From Cymodocea nodosa (taxonomy: Eukaryota; Streptophyta; Magnoliopsida; Alismatales; Cymodoceaceae), in contig CM072339.1 in the NCBI GenBank assembly GCA_036874045.1, positions 3,975,501 to 4,039,500 on the forward strand: a stretch of 64,000 nucleotides of DNA. Reading direction: 5' to 3'. How positions within the stretch are numbered: the stretch's first letter is position 1; the number at the start of each line of letters is the position of its first letter. The notes beneath the pieces were generated by a model. The model was given only the letters and a program-made list of their open reading frames with translations, had not been told where the DNA came from and ran no database searches. A program made the translations under genes and the position numbers. Below are positions 48,223-59,439 of the stretch, one piece after another.

Positions 48223-48837
48223 ATGGAATTGATGAAATTACCACTAGATGCACTAAGGGAAGTACTAAGTAACCTGTCAACTAAAGATCTATGCAGATTG
48301 TGTTGTGTATCAAAGGAAATCAAAGACTGTGTCAGAGAAAAATATTTTCATGGATTACAAGTTGCAAAAATGACTAAGATTAGAGATGGATTTTTATGAA
48401 AGTGATTTAATTGTAGTTCAATTAGCTATGAATATATGAATATGGAAGAAACTGCTGGAATTCCACCTAATACATTAGAAGAAATAGATCATATTATGGG
48501 GATAGACGAAGGATTAATTATTTACAGAACCAAACCAATGTATGCAATTCTGTTACCCGACAATTGATTAGAAATCTTATCACAAGAGAAGAATGGAATA
48601 TAGGAAGACCTAATAGATTTGAAGTACCAACTGAAAATTGTGGGTTAGCTTTAACATTTTCTAATAAAAATTTATGAAATAGATGTAGAAATAAAATCAG
48701 CTACATTATCTTGGAACAGAAGAGGATCTCTTTCTATATTTCAATTCATTAATGGAAATACACTCATATTTAGTATTGATAACATACTGCAAGTTTACAA
48801 GTTAAAAAATAAAGCAAACTACATTAAAATAAATTAA
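48223..48837 (+). pseudogene. F-box protein reading frame carried by Athila C
   Basis: F-box proteins recruit targets to SCF ubiquitin ligases through Skp1. Residues 6-40 match the F-box consensus closely: LPLDALREVLSNLSTKDL, then RLCCVSKEIKDCV. The rest (about 165 residues, with EEIDHIMGIDEGLIIYRT and SLSIFQFINGNTLIFSIDN) suggests alternating beta strands, as in substrate-binding parts, but I cannot name the family. The frame keeps register for 204 codons with no indel; six stops interrupt it (48397, 48403, 48565, 48601, 48646, 48652). It lies inside the LTRs on the same strand as gag. Athila B is deleted across this position. It could be a captured host gene or an element gene that acts on host proteins; I infer neither firmly. 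Confidence 0.72.
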
Positions 48838-50688
48838 TAGTAAGAAGAATTATGCCTAAAAAGTTTGTTTGGACTAACATGTTTATTCCATTTGTTACTA
48901 CTTTTCAATCATGTTCTTAAATTGTGATTCTATGTTGTTAATGTTGTGTGTATTCTGCATTTATTTTTAAAAAAGAAAAGAAAAAACAAAATATCAATCC
49001 AGTTTGTTAGTATCTGTCTTGGGAAACCTAGTTTGCTTGTGAGTCACCAAAGGCATAGGATCCTAGGTTTCACACAAGACACTGAATTAACAATTTATGT
49101 TTTGTTATATATTCTACTTTTATTCGTGAATGGAAAGTTTTTCAAAATCAAAAATCGGAAGATATTGAAGGAGATACAAAAGAACAAGGAATGTAATTGA
49201 TTACTTATCTTGAATTTAGATTTAAACTCAGTTCATGGAGTTATTCATTAACTCAACAAATTAAGTTCGTTGAGTTAGGTGTTAAGTCAACGAAGCAATA
49301 TTCCTGCCTGCTAACATTTACTGTATTTACTGTAAAATCTTTTACATTGAGAACAATGCAAAATGTAGGTATGGGGGGGAGGTAATTAGATTAAAAGCCA
49401 AATAATTTTGTTAATTAAAGGAATTAAAATGGTATTGCAAAAGTTTTGTAGAAATTGAAAAAAAAAATTTTATGAATTTGTTGAAACTATCCAATAATTG
49501 AGACTATCAAATTTTTAAGCATTGTAACTACTTGAATGTTATATTTATAATCTTATATAAGATGCTACAAAATTTTACTATTCATACAAATCTAGATATA
49601 GTATCTTATGTTTTTGCTAAATTTTATGAGTTTAATAATTTCACGATTTTAAAAAAAAAACAAAATGCTTAATTGAAACTTAGTAAATTATCTAAAATCC
49701 TGAAAGAGCTGAAATGTTGATTTTTGGATTAAATGAGACGCATATGAACAAGGATACATTTAATTTGATTGATTAAACTTGTAGAATGATTTATGTGTAA
49801 ATCTTATTAAACTACAGAAAAAGTATGAGCTTTTTGATATGGATTCATATTTTCAGTAAATAATAGAAGCAAGACTACATGAGATTTGTGTTTTATTGCA
49901 TCTGTATTAATGAAATACGTATATATACTATGTTGAAAAGAAACAAGAGAAAAAACTTTAAGAGTTTATTGACTTGTTTGATCATGAACCTTTTGTACTT
50001 GAGCAGATAGGTATGTAAGGATTGTTGACCTAAAAAAAGACTCTTTAAATCTGGCAACCTAAGATCCTGATCAGATCTGGGATTGTTGATTGAAAGCTCG
50101 ATACATGGGTACACTAGAAAGCTCTTGTATAATTCAAGCTTTTCAAATTAACTTTTATAGTACAAATATGCATATACTGTTTTGAAAAGATAAAAGTGTT
50201 TTGTGAAATACAGAAATCTTTTGAATCAAGTATATTTTCTGTTATCTAAGATTGCAGAAGTATGAATCTAGATTAGACTTTTGAAGTTGTTTATTTGAGA
50301 TACACTTCATTATTCTACTTGTTTTAATTATATTGAATTGGATTGTGTTTTGATTCGTATGTAGTTGAAATTTATTTTGGAAATCATATTGGAAAATTCA
50401 AGATAATAGATGTTTGAAAAGAAGAAAAAATGATAATATAATTACCACCTATATGATGCTAATATATTTTGTATGCAATTTACATATGTTTTAAATATAT
50501 TTGCAGGTTGAAGAAAAAAAAAATAATGTTAAAATAGATTACTGAAAAATACAGAATATCTATCTAGTAATCTAATTTATGTATTTTGAAGAAGAACAAA
50601 ATGAAGAATTAATTCTAGAACTTTAGAAAGACCAACTAGTTAAATCTTAGTTTACTAAGGGACTAGCAAAATTTAAGTATGGGAGAAG
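48838..50688. other. 3' spacer of Athila C with palindromes and a polypurine tract
   Basis: This is noncoding sequence. A CG-N3-AGTTA group lies at 49225-49296, the copia-like block at about 49955-50160, and a GGGAGAAG polypurine tract at 50681-50688 directly before the LTR. The remainder matches 31470-32835 of Athila B. Confidence 0.8.
49955..50160 (+). repeat. Copia-spacer block inserted in Athila C
   Basis: This is the reverse complement of 14640-14830 at about 90 percent identity by eye. The Athila B equivalent (about 32300-32360) passes from one flank to the other without it, so it is an insertion in C. Confidence 0.85.
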
Positions 50689-52886
50689 TGTTTAGAATGG
50701 AAAAGTGTATAATATTAAGGATTAAATGATGGTTAATTACATAATATTTAGTTTATCATATGAGAATTAAGCCATTATGTTATAATTACACTGTTATATG
50801 CTTTAATGAAGGAATCTGCATAATTTCAGGAAATTAACGTTAATTAAGTATATTTCTGAACTGTTGGTAAATTACAGGCTTTAAAATTCCTAAGTATCCA
50901 AATTTTCTATTATTTCGGAGAGTTATATTGCATGTACCAGATAGTTATGATTTTAATGATAGAAGAATATTTTATTATTTCCAGGAGTACACGTGTTGAA
51001 ACTTCAATGCATGACTTAAGTGATTTTCAGTAAGTTATTTGGTAACTATCTGAAATGCATCTTAGCATTAGATAGTTAAGGTTATAAGTATCCAAAATAT
51101 CTGAACTCGTTAAGTTAGAATTATGCATGTGTTGAATTTAAATATTTTATTATATCATGTGAGCTGCACATGTTTAACTTGTTAAGTTAGCATAACTATA
51201 TGCATTGAGTTACTTGAATATACATTAAGGTAACACGCTTTGTTATGTAGAAATAGGAAAAGTAAACTTTCAAATAGTTAATGTTTCATTTTAGTCAAAG
51301 AGTTATGTTAAAAGCTCATATAGTTAAGTTATCTACACGTGTGTTTTAATGTGTTTTAATGTTTTAAGTTTTCACGGGTGTTCCATGTGCGTTTGGTAAT
51401 GAAAAATCAGAGAGTTAGATAACTATTTGAGTTTTATACATATGGATAGATTACTATTCGAGTTTTATACACATGGATGGATAACTGTTCAAGTTTTATA
51501 AAATGACTAACGAACAAATAAGTTTTCTTATTTAGTCATGTGTTTTGCAAGTGCAAGAACTAGAAGAGTTACAAGAAGATACAAGGAAAACCACGATTGC
51601 ACGTATCACGAAGGAATTCATTCATGGAATGAAGAAAAAATCACTATTGTTGATATGAATGAAGAAAATCCAATCGATCATCTAAGCAGAAGCAGTTACT
51701 AAAGAAAGAAATATAAAAGAAGAGGAGAAAGATGAAGAAAGTGTGTGTGTTGAGGTGGAGGACCGTGCTAACTACAGGCAGTGTCGGAAGTTCCCTAAAG
51801 CTCCATACCACCACCAAAATCACCAACCATCAGAGGTCTGTGAGGATACTTTCTTGATGTCAAGTCGATTCTGAGCCAAACAAAGTGACAGACAACCATT
51901 GTGAGGAGTGATCGCGTCGCGGGAAGGGAAGCCATTTTCACCAAGCACCGACTCATATCTTAGGAGATCGTAAAGCTTCTAACCTTGGTTTCGGGTTGGT
52001 GCTAGTATGCTGAAGAGGAGATCATCTTACAATTTTGGATTCACAATTCTATAGGGAGAGGAGGCAAGATTGTAAGTAATTAAATTTTCAATGGTGTAAT
52101 CGCATCGCATGTAGTGACGGAAGTCTTTACTATCAATAGAGATTTTTCCATTTCACCTTTCATTCTTCTTCAAGAACATATCAAAACAAAAATACTAAAA
52201 ACAACAAATTATCTATGTTTACATTTAGTATTAAAGTGTTGTATTGTTTGTTTTGTATCGTGATTAATGTTATCATTGTCAGTATTGTAAATGTTTTATG
52301 TTTGTTTGATTTAGAAAATAGAAAATAGTTTTACAGTTAACTGAAATTGATTCATTCCAGATACTTAAAGATTTTAATGGTTACTATTTGAAATATCTGA
52401 ATGTTAGTATTACTTAATGATAAATCTAATATTAACTAACATTAAAGAACTTAATTGATGTTATTTACATTCTGTGGAACCACCCAATGGTTGGCCGAAT
52501 TCCTTTGTAAATAGCAGTATTTAACTGGAAAGATAAGCTTGTGGAGTTAACTTAAGTCCACAAGATCAGTCCGTTGAGTTAGCCATAACTCAATGAACTA
52601 AATCCGTTGTATTAACTGTAACTCAACAGAGTGCTTATTGAACACATTTATACTCCAATATAAAAATCGAAACAGTACACAATTCTTACTCAATCTCTGT
52701 GGATCGACCTGTACTTGTACACAAATACAATATACACTATGCACTTGTAGTTAAAATACAAATTGGAATTAATATCTAATTTGTGTGAAAGGTTGTTTGT
52801 TTACTTCTAAAAGTAATTATTGATATAAGCATAAAGACAAATTAAACAAGCCTAACAAACAAAAGTAAGCAAATCCAAGAGAAGCA
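50689..52886 (+). repeat. Athila C 3' LTR
   Basis: 2198 bp, TGTTTAGAATGG ... AAGCA, partner of 35816-37947. CCGTTGAGTTA repeats lie at 52545-52632. Confidence 0.92.
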
Positions 52887-52891
52887 ATAAC

Positions 52892-53610
52892 CATTTGATT
52901 CTTTTTTATTTTTGGATAGTTTTGTTTGGAAACCCTCCGAGAACAATTCTGAAACCTTCTGATGGTTCAAGTTTCCTTTCTTATATCTGTCACGTGAAAA
53001 ACTTAAGTTATGCATGTGAGAACCTTTAAGTTCGGATGCTTGGATATTAAACCTTCTGAAAAATCTTATCTTTCGGATAGTTAGATTTCAAACTTTTTGA
53101 AAGCTTTCTCTACACCTATCACATGAGATTTTAAGTTCATCACGTGTGGTTTCTTTAAGTTTGAATCACTATTTTAAACATTCTGAAAAATCTTATCTTT
53201 TGGATAGGTAGACTTCAAACCTTCCGAAAGCTTTCTCTATACTTGTCACATGAGGATTTAAGTTCATCACATGTGGTTTTTTTAAGTTTAGATCACTATT
53301 TCAAACCTTTTGAAAAATCTTATCTTTCAGATAGTTAGACTTCAAACCTTCCGAAAGCTTTTTGTAGAACCTTCTAAACATATTCTTCTTTCAGATAGTT
53401 TGTCTTGGAACTCTCTGAACATATTTTTCTACTAGATGGTTGCTTTTAAAACTATCCGAAAATATTTTTCTTCCAGATAGTTTCTCTTGGAACTCTTCGA
53501 ACATATTCTTCCTTCGAATGGTTACTCCTAAAACTGTCTAAAAATACTTTCTTCTATCTTGCAATTTACTAAACTTTCTTCTGTAGCTGTTTTGTAAAAT
53601 ACAACTTGAT
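52892..53610 (-). repeat. Resumed copia-type LTR with CG-GAT-AGTTA arrays
   Basis: This is sequence right of the Athila C target duplication, probably the continuation of 35178-35815. It consists of repeated words such as TTTCGGATAGTTAGA and CAAACCTTCCGAAAGCTTTC at irregular 50-100 bp spacing, with TCACATGAG words between. I see no coding region. Confidence 0.6.
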
Positions 53611-54700
53611 TCCTCATAGGGATTTTTGTATCATCAAAATATAAGGGTTCTAACATCAATGAGTTACACAAAAACTTTAGAGGAAATCTAATGAGTTATT
53701 GAGTAATTTAAGCACAAAACTCATTAGGTTAATATAACTCTCTAATTTCGACTAAGCTCATGTGAAATCTTAAAGTTCCTCACATGATGACAATATGAAG
53801 TATAAAAACAAAGGGTAGATGACAAATACAGGGGTCCACAGCCCTATAATCTACAACTCTATAATCTGCAACCTTATGAATAGAAACTCATTACTAGTGA
53901 TTGGTCATCAACAATTGGACCCTCAACATTCTTGCAACCCAACTCCCAATGACGGACCTTTTGAGGAACATCTTTTCTCCCTTAGCTCTAGCACAAAGGT
54001 AAGGGAAGACCTCGTAATACTTCCATTAGGGAAACCTTAGTACAGAACCATGTCAGGTTGCTCTTGGTGTGACCTTCACTAGAGGAACCCAAGTGGGTCA
54101 CATGAATCATTATGCTCACCACTCTTCACCTCATTCAATTACGAGCCTTCACTTGTAGCTGCATGAATCCTTGTCATTTTCCTTTATTCTCCTCTAGGGG
54201 CTCACATCAATCCTTGCAACCTACCCCTATTTCACATACCTTCTAGAGTTTGCATGAATCCTTGCAAGCTCATGTTGTTCCTAGACTTCTCAAACAAGCT
54301 TATCAAACAAGTTCTTCACATGGATCTTGGCGACCTACATGATACCCCTTCTACACCTTCTCTAAGCTTGCATGAATCCTTGTAGTCCATGTCTAGTACC
54401 AACCCTAGTGACCATCCTTACATGAATCTTTATAGTGGACTATCCTTTTAGGTTAAGTTAATAGTCCTATTACATTGGGAGGCTATTATACACATAATGT
54501 AGTTATATACATGGATGCTATTACATTAGAAAGGTAACAAGTCCAAACATAATAGAGTAAGTTTGTTATGTTTAAACAAACTCCATGATTATATTACTAG
54601 TTAAACTTTATTGTTATAACTTTATGAAATATTGTTTCAAATGAATTTTATGGAAGTTAGTTTTGCAAGAAATTTTGTTTTGTATTTTATTGTAGGAATA
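53611..54700. other. Noncoding DNA with CATGAATCCTTG repeats
   Basis: It is probably still part of the older LTR. Between about 54150 and 54430 the word GCATGAATCCTTGCA and variants occur about six times at 40-70 bp intervals. I find no gene. Confidence 0.5.
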
Positions 54701-55455
54701 ATTTAACGAGTGAATTGTAGGAGTTAAATGTTGACCAAGTCAAAAAGTCACAACAAATAAAAAGGAAATGTGTAGTTTAAATTCAAATCAAAGACTTTTT
54801 TGAAGATAGTGTAAGAATAACAATCAACTCATGTTTTCTACAATTCATTGCTGAAGAATTAGAGATCACGGTTGAATGTACATTCAATCATGTATGTTTA
54901 TACATGATTATAAATACATAGTAATGTTGAGGTGAAGAGTAAAACCAATACAACACCACTAGGATATGAAAAATGTTGAAGCAACCACACATGAGCATCA
55001 AATCAAGAGCATAGCAGGTCAATCCTTAGAGAAGCGTAAAGATTATAAGCGTAAAGGTTTTTCCAACTCATTCAAGCTTTTATCATTTTTGAGAAAAACA
55101 ATTACTTTTGTTTGATTTTAATTTTCATAGTTTTTCTTTTATATTTTTCAATAGTTTTCTAAACTTATTCTACTTAGGTTGTAAGTAGAGGACAAACTTA
55201 ATGAAAAAGAGATTTCATTAGTTCGTGGTGGTTAAACACTAAAGGTTAGTGCTTACATAATGTTTACATGAACACAATGAGTATTGTGCCTCATTGGTTT
55301 GTGGTGTTTAAGCAAACTCAACGAAGTTGGTACCTTATTAATTCATGATATTCAAGTGAACTTAATAGAGTTAGTGCTTTTTAAGTTCACAGTGTCTATC
55401 CTTAAGTTGTGGTTGGTATCGAGTTAAGGACAATAAGTTTGTAATACTAGGTTGT
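54701..55455. other. Unassigned AT-rich DNA
   Basis: I see no coding potential, LTR boundary or tandem array that I can support in this stretch. Confidence 0.5.
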
Positions 55456-57449
55456 TGTTAGGGATAATGTTCTTATCTATTAATATGTTTATATTTTGAT
55501 GATTGACAAAATGATTTATACTTCAATTATGTAAAATGAAGAACTTTAGAATAGCATCAACTTCATAAGTTTACAGACTGTCATAAAAGTTATATAGTTA
55601 ACTTTACATATAATCGTAAACTTATCTGATTCATAACACTAGTTTAAAACTCTAGAATTTATCTAAGTCTATAATTTTATGGAGACTCATAAAGTTATAA
55701 GCATAACTTTATGGACATTCGTAAAGTTATAAAGTTACATATATATATATATATAAGTTATGAATCTTAAGCTCGTAAAGTTATGATTTTAATATTACGG
55801 ATCTTCGTAAACTTATGATATATAGAATTCGTAAAGTTATGAGGATAACTTGACGGACCTTCGTAAGGTTATCTCTTAAGAGGTTCGTAAAGTTATAAGT
55901 CTAGTATACATAGTTTGTCAAAGAAAAATAATTATACTTTACACATATCAACATGTAAGAGTCCGTAAAGTTATAGAGAAAAGTTTACGGATGTTCATAA
56001 TATTCTACCATGCATAAGCTCTTAAAGTTATGGGCATAACTTTACGAAGGGTTGTAATATTATCACTTTGATGAATTTATTTAATTGTTATATTTTTATA
56101 TTTAATCAAAGTTTGTTGCAAGATTATTTACTTTGCAAATGACATGTGGCATACACATACTCACACACGTTCTACCATATTTCTAAAGACTTGGCAAAAT
56201 ATTTACAGATGGCAATCAGAGATAAATTTGACAAAGTCAAGATTAAAGATCGTAGTTCAATTGAATGAGTCCGTTGAGTAAAGCTTAACTCAACGAAGTA
56301 AGTCCGTTGAGTTATAATTAAATTCATGAAGTAGGTCTGTTGAGTTACAGTTAAGTCCACGAGGTAGGTTTGTTGAATTACAATTAAGTCCATGGAGTAA
56401 TTCTGTTGAGTTACACTAACTCCATGAGCTAGTTATTTTTCTACTATTCACATAATGAGTAGTTGCAAGAGATTTGAAAGAGAAAGAACGTGTATGCAGG
56501 ATCATGTGTAATCAGTTAGAGTTTCTCACGTAAGATAAATTGAGTAAAATCAAAGTTAGAAGCAAGTTCCCTTTCGGTAGTAACTCTAGAGAAAAAACTC
56601 TTAGAAGTCTTGAAGATACTTAGAGAACGAGAGTTGAAAGTCATCCGAAGGAACTCAATGGTAACAAATTCATTTCCTGAAGATTCAAGGATTGTCGTAT
56701 CTACAAGAGGAATGTTTTTATTATGTTTATGTTGTCATGATTAATTCCTCTTTGCATTACATCATAAATTGAAAAAGAGAACATATCCACAAGGGGTGTT
56801 GTGGAGGAAACTTTGAAAGGTGTTCTTTCAGAAGAGTTTCAAGTAACTTTACGAGAGTTTGTAAAGTTATGTAGATAACTATCCAAGGGTTCGTATAGTT
56901 AGCATGGTAACTATACAAGGATTCATACAATTAGAGGGAAAACTTGACGAAGGATCAGTGCCTTGTCAAGTTGATTTTACTTTGAGTAAAGTTGTAGTAC
57001 ATCGGGTTTTGAGTGAACCAAAAACTCCTAAGAATAGTAAATTCCTAAGTAGGGACTCAAGAAGTGGGCGTACCTTAGTTGAGGGGAACCACTATAAATT
57101 GTTTGTGTGATTTAATCTCTGTTTTATTTTCACATTAACTAGATTTAAAAAGGGATCGAAAATATTAGAAAATCTGTAGTATACTTAATTCACCCCCTCT
57201 TAAGTATAAACCTTTCCTATAGTTGTGGAGTGAACTAAAAACTCCAAATGTATAGTGAATTGAGTGAAACTCAAGGAATAGATGTACCCAAGCTAGGAAA
57301 TCACTAGAAAATATTGTCTTTTATTTTCTTGTATTGTGATTTCTCAAAGCATTTAACATTTCTATTAATTGTATTTCAAAATCGTAAAATTTTTTTTAAG
57401 AGGGATAGACTTCTTAATTCACCCCCTCTTAAGCAATCACGATCCAACA
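55456..57449 (+). repeat. 5' LTR of the plus-strand copia element
   Basis: The end CACGATCCAACA at 57449 is followed by a primer site, so the right border is firm. The left border at TGTTAGGGATAATG (55456) is a guess from the usual TGTTAG start. Inside are CG-TAA-AGTTA palindromes (55570-56060), CCGTTGAGTTA repeats (56260-56430), and a CG-TAT-AGTTA pair (56885-56925). The last 225 bp exist as two tandem copies: AATTCACCCCCTCTTAAG occurs at both about 57190 and 57415. Confidence 0.65.
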
Positions 57450-57451
57450 AA

Positions 57452-57463
57452 TGATATCAGAGT
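57452..57463 (+). promoter_or_regulatory. Primer binding site, initiator Met tRNA type, decayed
   Basis: TGATATCAGAGT differs at two of twelve positions from TGGTATCAGAGC and starts two bases after the LTR. Confidence 0.8.
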
Positions 57464-57501
57464 TAGTTTCCTAAGTATTTTGTGTTTTCAAGTTTTAGGT
57501 T

Positions 57502-58610
57502 ATGTTTCAATACAATCCCTAAGTTGAAATTGCTGCTTTTGGTGGAGATCATAATTTTCATAGGCCTTCATTATTTAATGGCACTCATTATGTCTATTGG
57601 AAAGAAAAGATGACTATTTTTATATAATCAATCAATTTTGAACTTTGGAATGTATTATTAAGAAAACAAATCCTATCACAAAAACCTATACACAATGAAC
57701 AAATGAAGAGAAAAAGAGATAACAATTAAATGTCTAATATATGAATATACTCTTTTATGCTTTTTCATATGATTAGTTCAATAAAGTATCTACTTATAAT
57801 TCTGCATATAATATATGGCATGTACTAAAGATTATCAATGAAGGTACTAATCAAGTGAAGGAAACTAAAATAAATATACTAGCACATCAATATGAATTAT
57901 TTAAGATATATGATAATGAAACTATTTCTGAGATGTTTTCCAAGCTCTTAGTAATAGCAAATTCTTTAAGAGCATTAGGCAAGGAATGTCCAAAGGAAGA
58001 ATTGGTTAAAGAGATCCTTAGATCTCTTACTATTAAGTGGAAGTAAAAAGTCACTACAATCGAGGAAGCTAAGGATCTTAACAACTACTCTCTAAATGAA
58101 CTGATAGGAAACCTATTTACATACAAAGTCTAATTAAAGGCTAATTAGTAAGAAGTAAAGGATAAGAATTAGAAAAAGAAAGTAATTTTTAATGTAAGTT
58201 TTGATTTTGACTCTAACATTGATTTTGATGAAGGTGTGTTGTTAACTAGAAAATTCAAAAAGGCTTGGAGGAAAAGGAGAAATTTTCTAAATGCAAGCTC
58301 CTCTAAGAAATCAAGTGCAATAAGTAAGGTTACTTCAAGAAGAACTACCCTCTAAATGAAAAAGAAGAAAAGCAAGTAGATAAAAAGAAATCTAAAGGCA
58401 AACAAGCCAAGAAGAAAAAGAGTTTCAAAAAAAAGAAGGTACTACAAACTACATTAGATGATTCAAGCACATCAAAAAGCACAAGCTCAAGTTCAAGTTC
58501 AAACTTAGAGGAGGAAGAAGAAAATTTGGCAAATATGTACTTCATGGCAATCACTTCTGAGGTAAGCTTTAATTTAATTCAGATGATGAGATTTCTAATA
58601 ATTATTCATG
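57502..58610 (+). pseudogene. Copia gag, plus strand, badly decayed
   Basis: ATG at 57502 (MFQYNP) is followed by RPSLFNGTHYVYWKEKMTIF, the usual copia gag opening, and KETKINILAHQYELFKIYDN of the UBN2 domain at 57855-58046. A zinc-knuckle region at about 58305-58365 has lost two ligands and gained a TAA. A Lys-rich then Ser-rich tail follows. Stops and shifts are frequent. Confidence 0.82.
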
Positions 58611-59439
58611 ATTGATACATGAATATAATAAACTAGCATCTAAATATGAAACATTAAAAACTAAGAATAAAAAATATATAAATTGTATAACTAAACTAGA
58701 ATAGGTTAATAATGATTTGCAATCTGAGTTGAAATCATTTAATGAGAAAAATGATAACTTAAACCTAGAAGTTGAAAAACATATTTGAAATTTCTATTTT
58801 AAAAGCTATTTGATAATAAATCTAAAGCATATGAAAAAATATTTCTATTTTAAAGTTAGAAAATAAAATGTTGAAAACTAAGCTACAAGAGAGAAATTAA
58901 AGATATGGGTAAAAGGAAAAATTACTCTATATGAATTAAAGGAACTCAAATTCCTAGAAATAGAATTATAGAATAGGTTATAATTCTGAGAAAGATTTTG
59001 TAAATTTAACAAAAAATGTTATAAATCTTTCTAAAAAAGAGTTCAACTAAGAAATTGTCTAGAAGTAATTTAGTAACAAAGAATAATCCTAAAAGGACTC
59101 TTAGTAAAAATAGTTCTAAGAAGAAAGTGTTTTCTAATATTAATAATACAAAAGTATATGCTACTAATTCTATTAGAAAACCAAATCCTTAGAAGATTAA
59201 TCCCCCTATAATTATGTTTGGTTATGAACTAGTTAAAAGTTATGTAATTCAGAACAAGTTATTTCCAAAACCGTGTTATTGAAAAATGGATACCCAAGAC
59301 TAAGAAAGTTTAGAAGAAAAAGACTAAAACTATTCAAAAATGGGTACCAAAATCTAGAAAGGAAAAGTCTACACCTAACCATTCTGGTCCTAGACAAGTA
59401 TAAGCATCCAAAAATGTAATTTTATCATTTCTATAAGTA
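58611..59439 (+). pseudogene. Decayed gag-to-protease linker of the plus-strand copia element
   Basis: This is Asn/Lys/Ser-rich text with coiled-coil character, equivalent to 17233-16400 in the minus-strand copy, with the repeated WVPK / WIPKTKK words found before protease in SIRE elements. It is broken by many stops. Confidence 0.6.

Larger units (their letters stand above)
35816..52886 (+). mobile_element. Athila-type Ty3/gypsy element C, full length, about 17.1 kb
   Basis: Two LTRs (35816-37947 and 50689-52886) both start TGTTTAGAATGG and end in AAGCA. The flanks are ATAAT (35811-35815) and ATAAC (52887-52891), a 4/5 target duplication. Internal order: primer-site remnant, zinc-knuckle block, protease, RT, RNase H, integrase (38052-42572), palindrome gap, third ORF (43416-45668), gap, gag (46654-48001), gap, F-box frame (48223-48837), spacer, polypurine tract. 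The gag position and the F-box frame are unlike the standard Athila plan. Stops occur in every gene. The LTRs differ at many positions, so the insertion is old. Confidence 0.93.
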
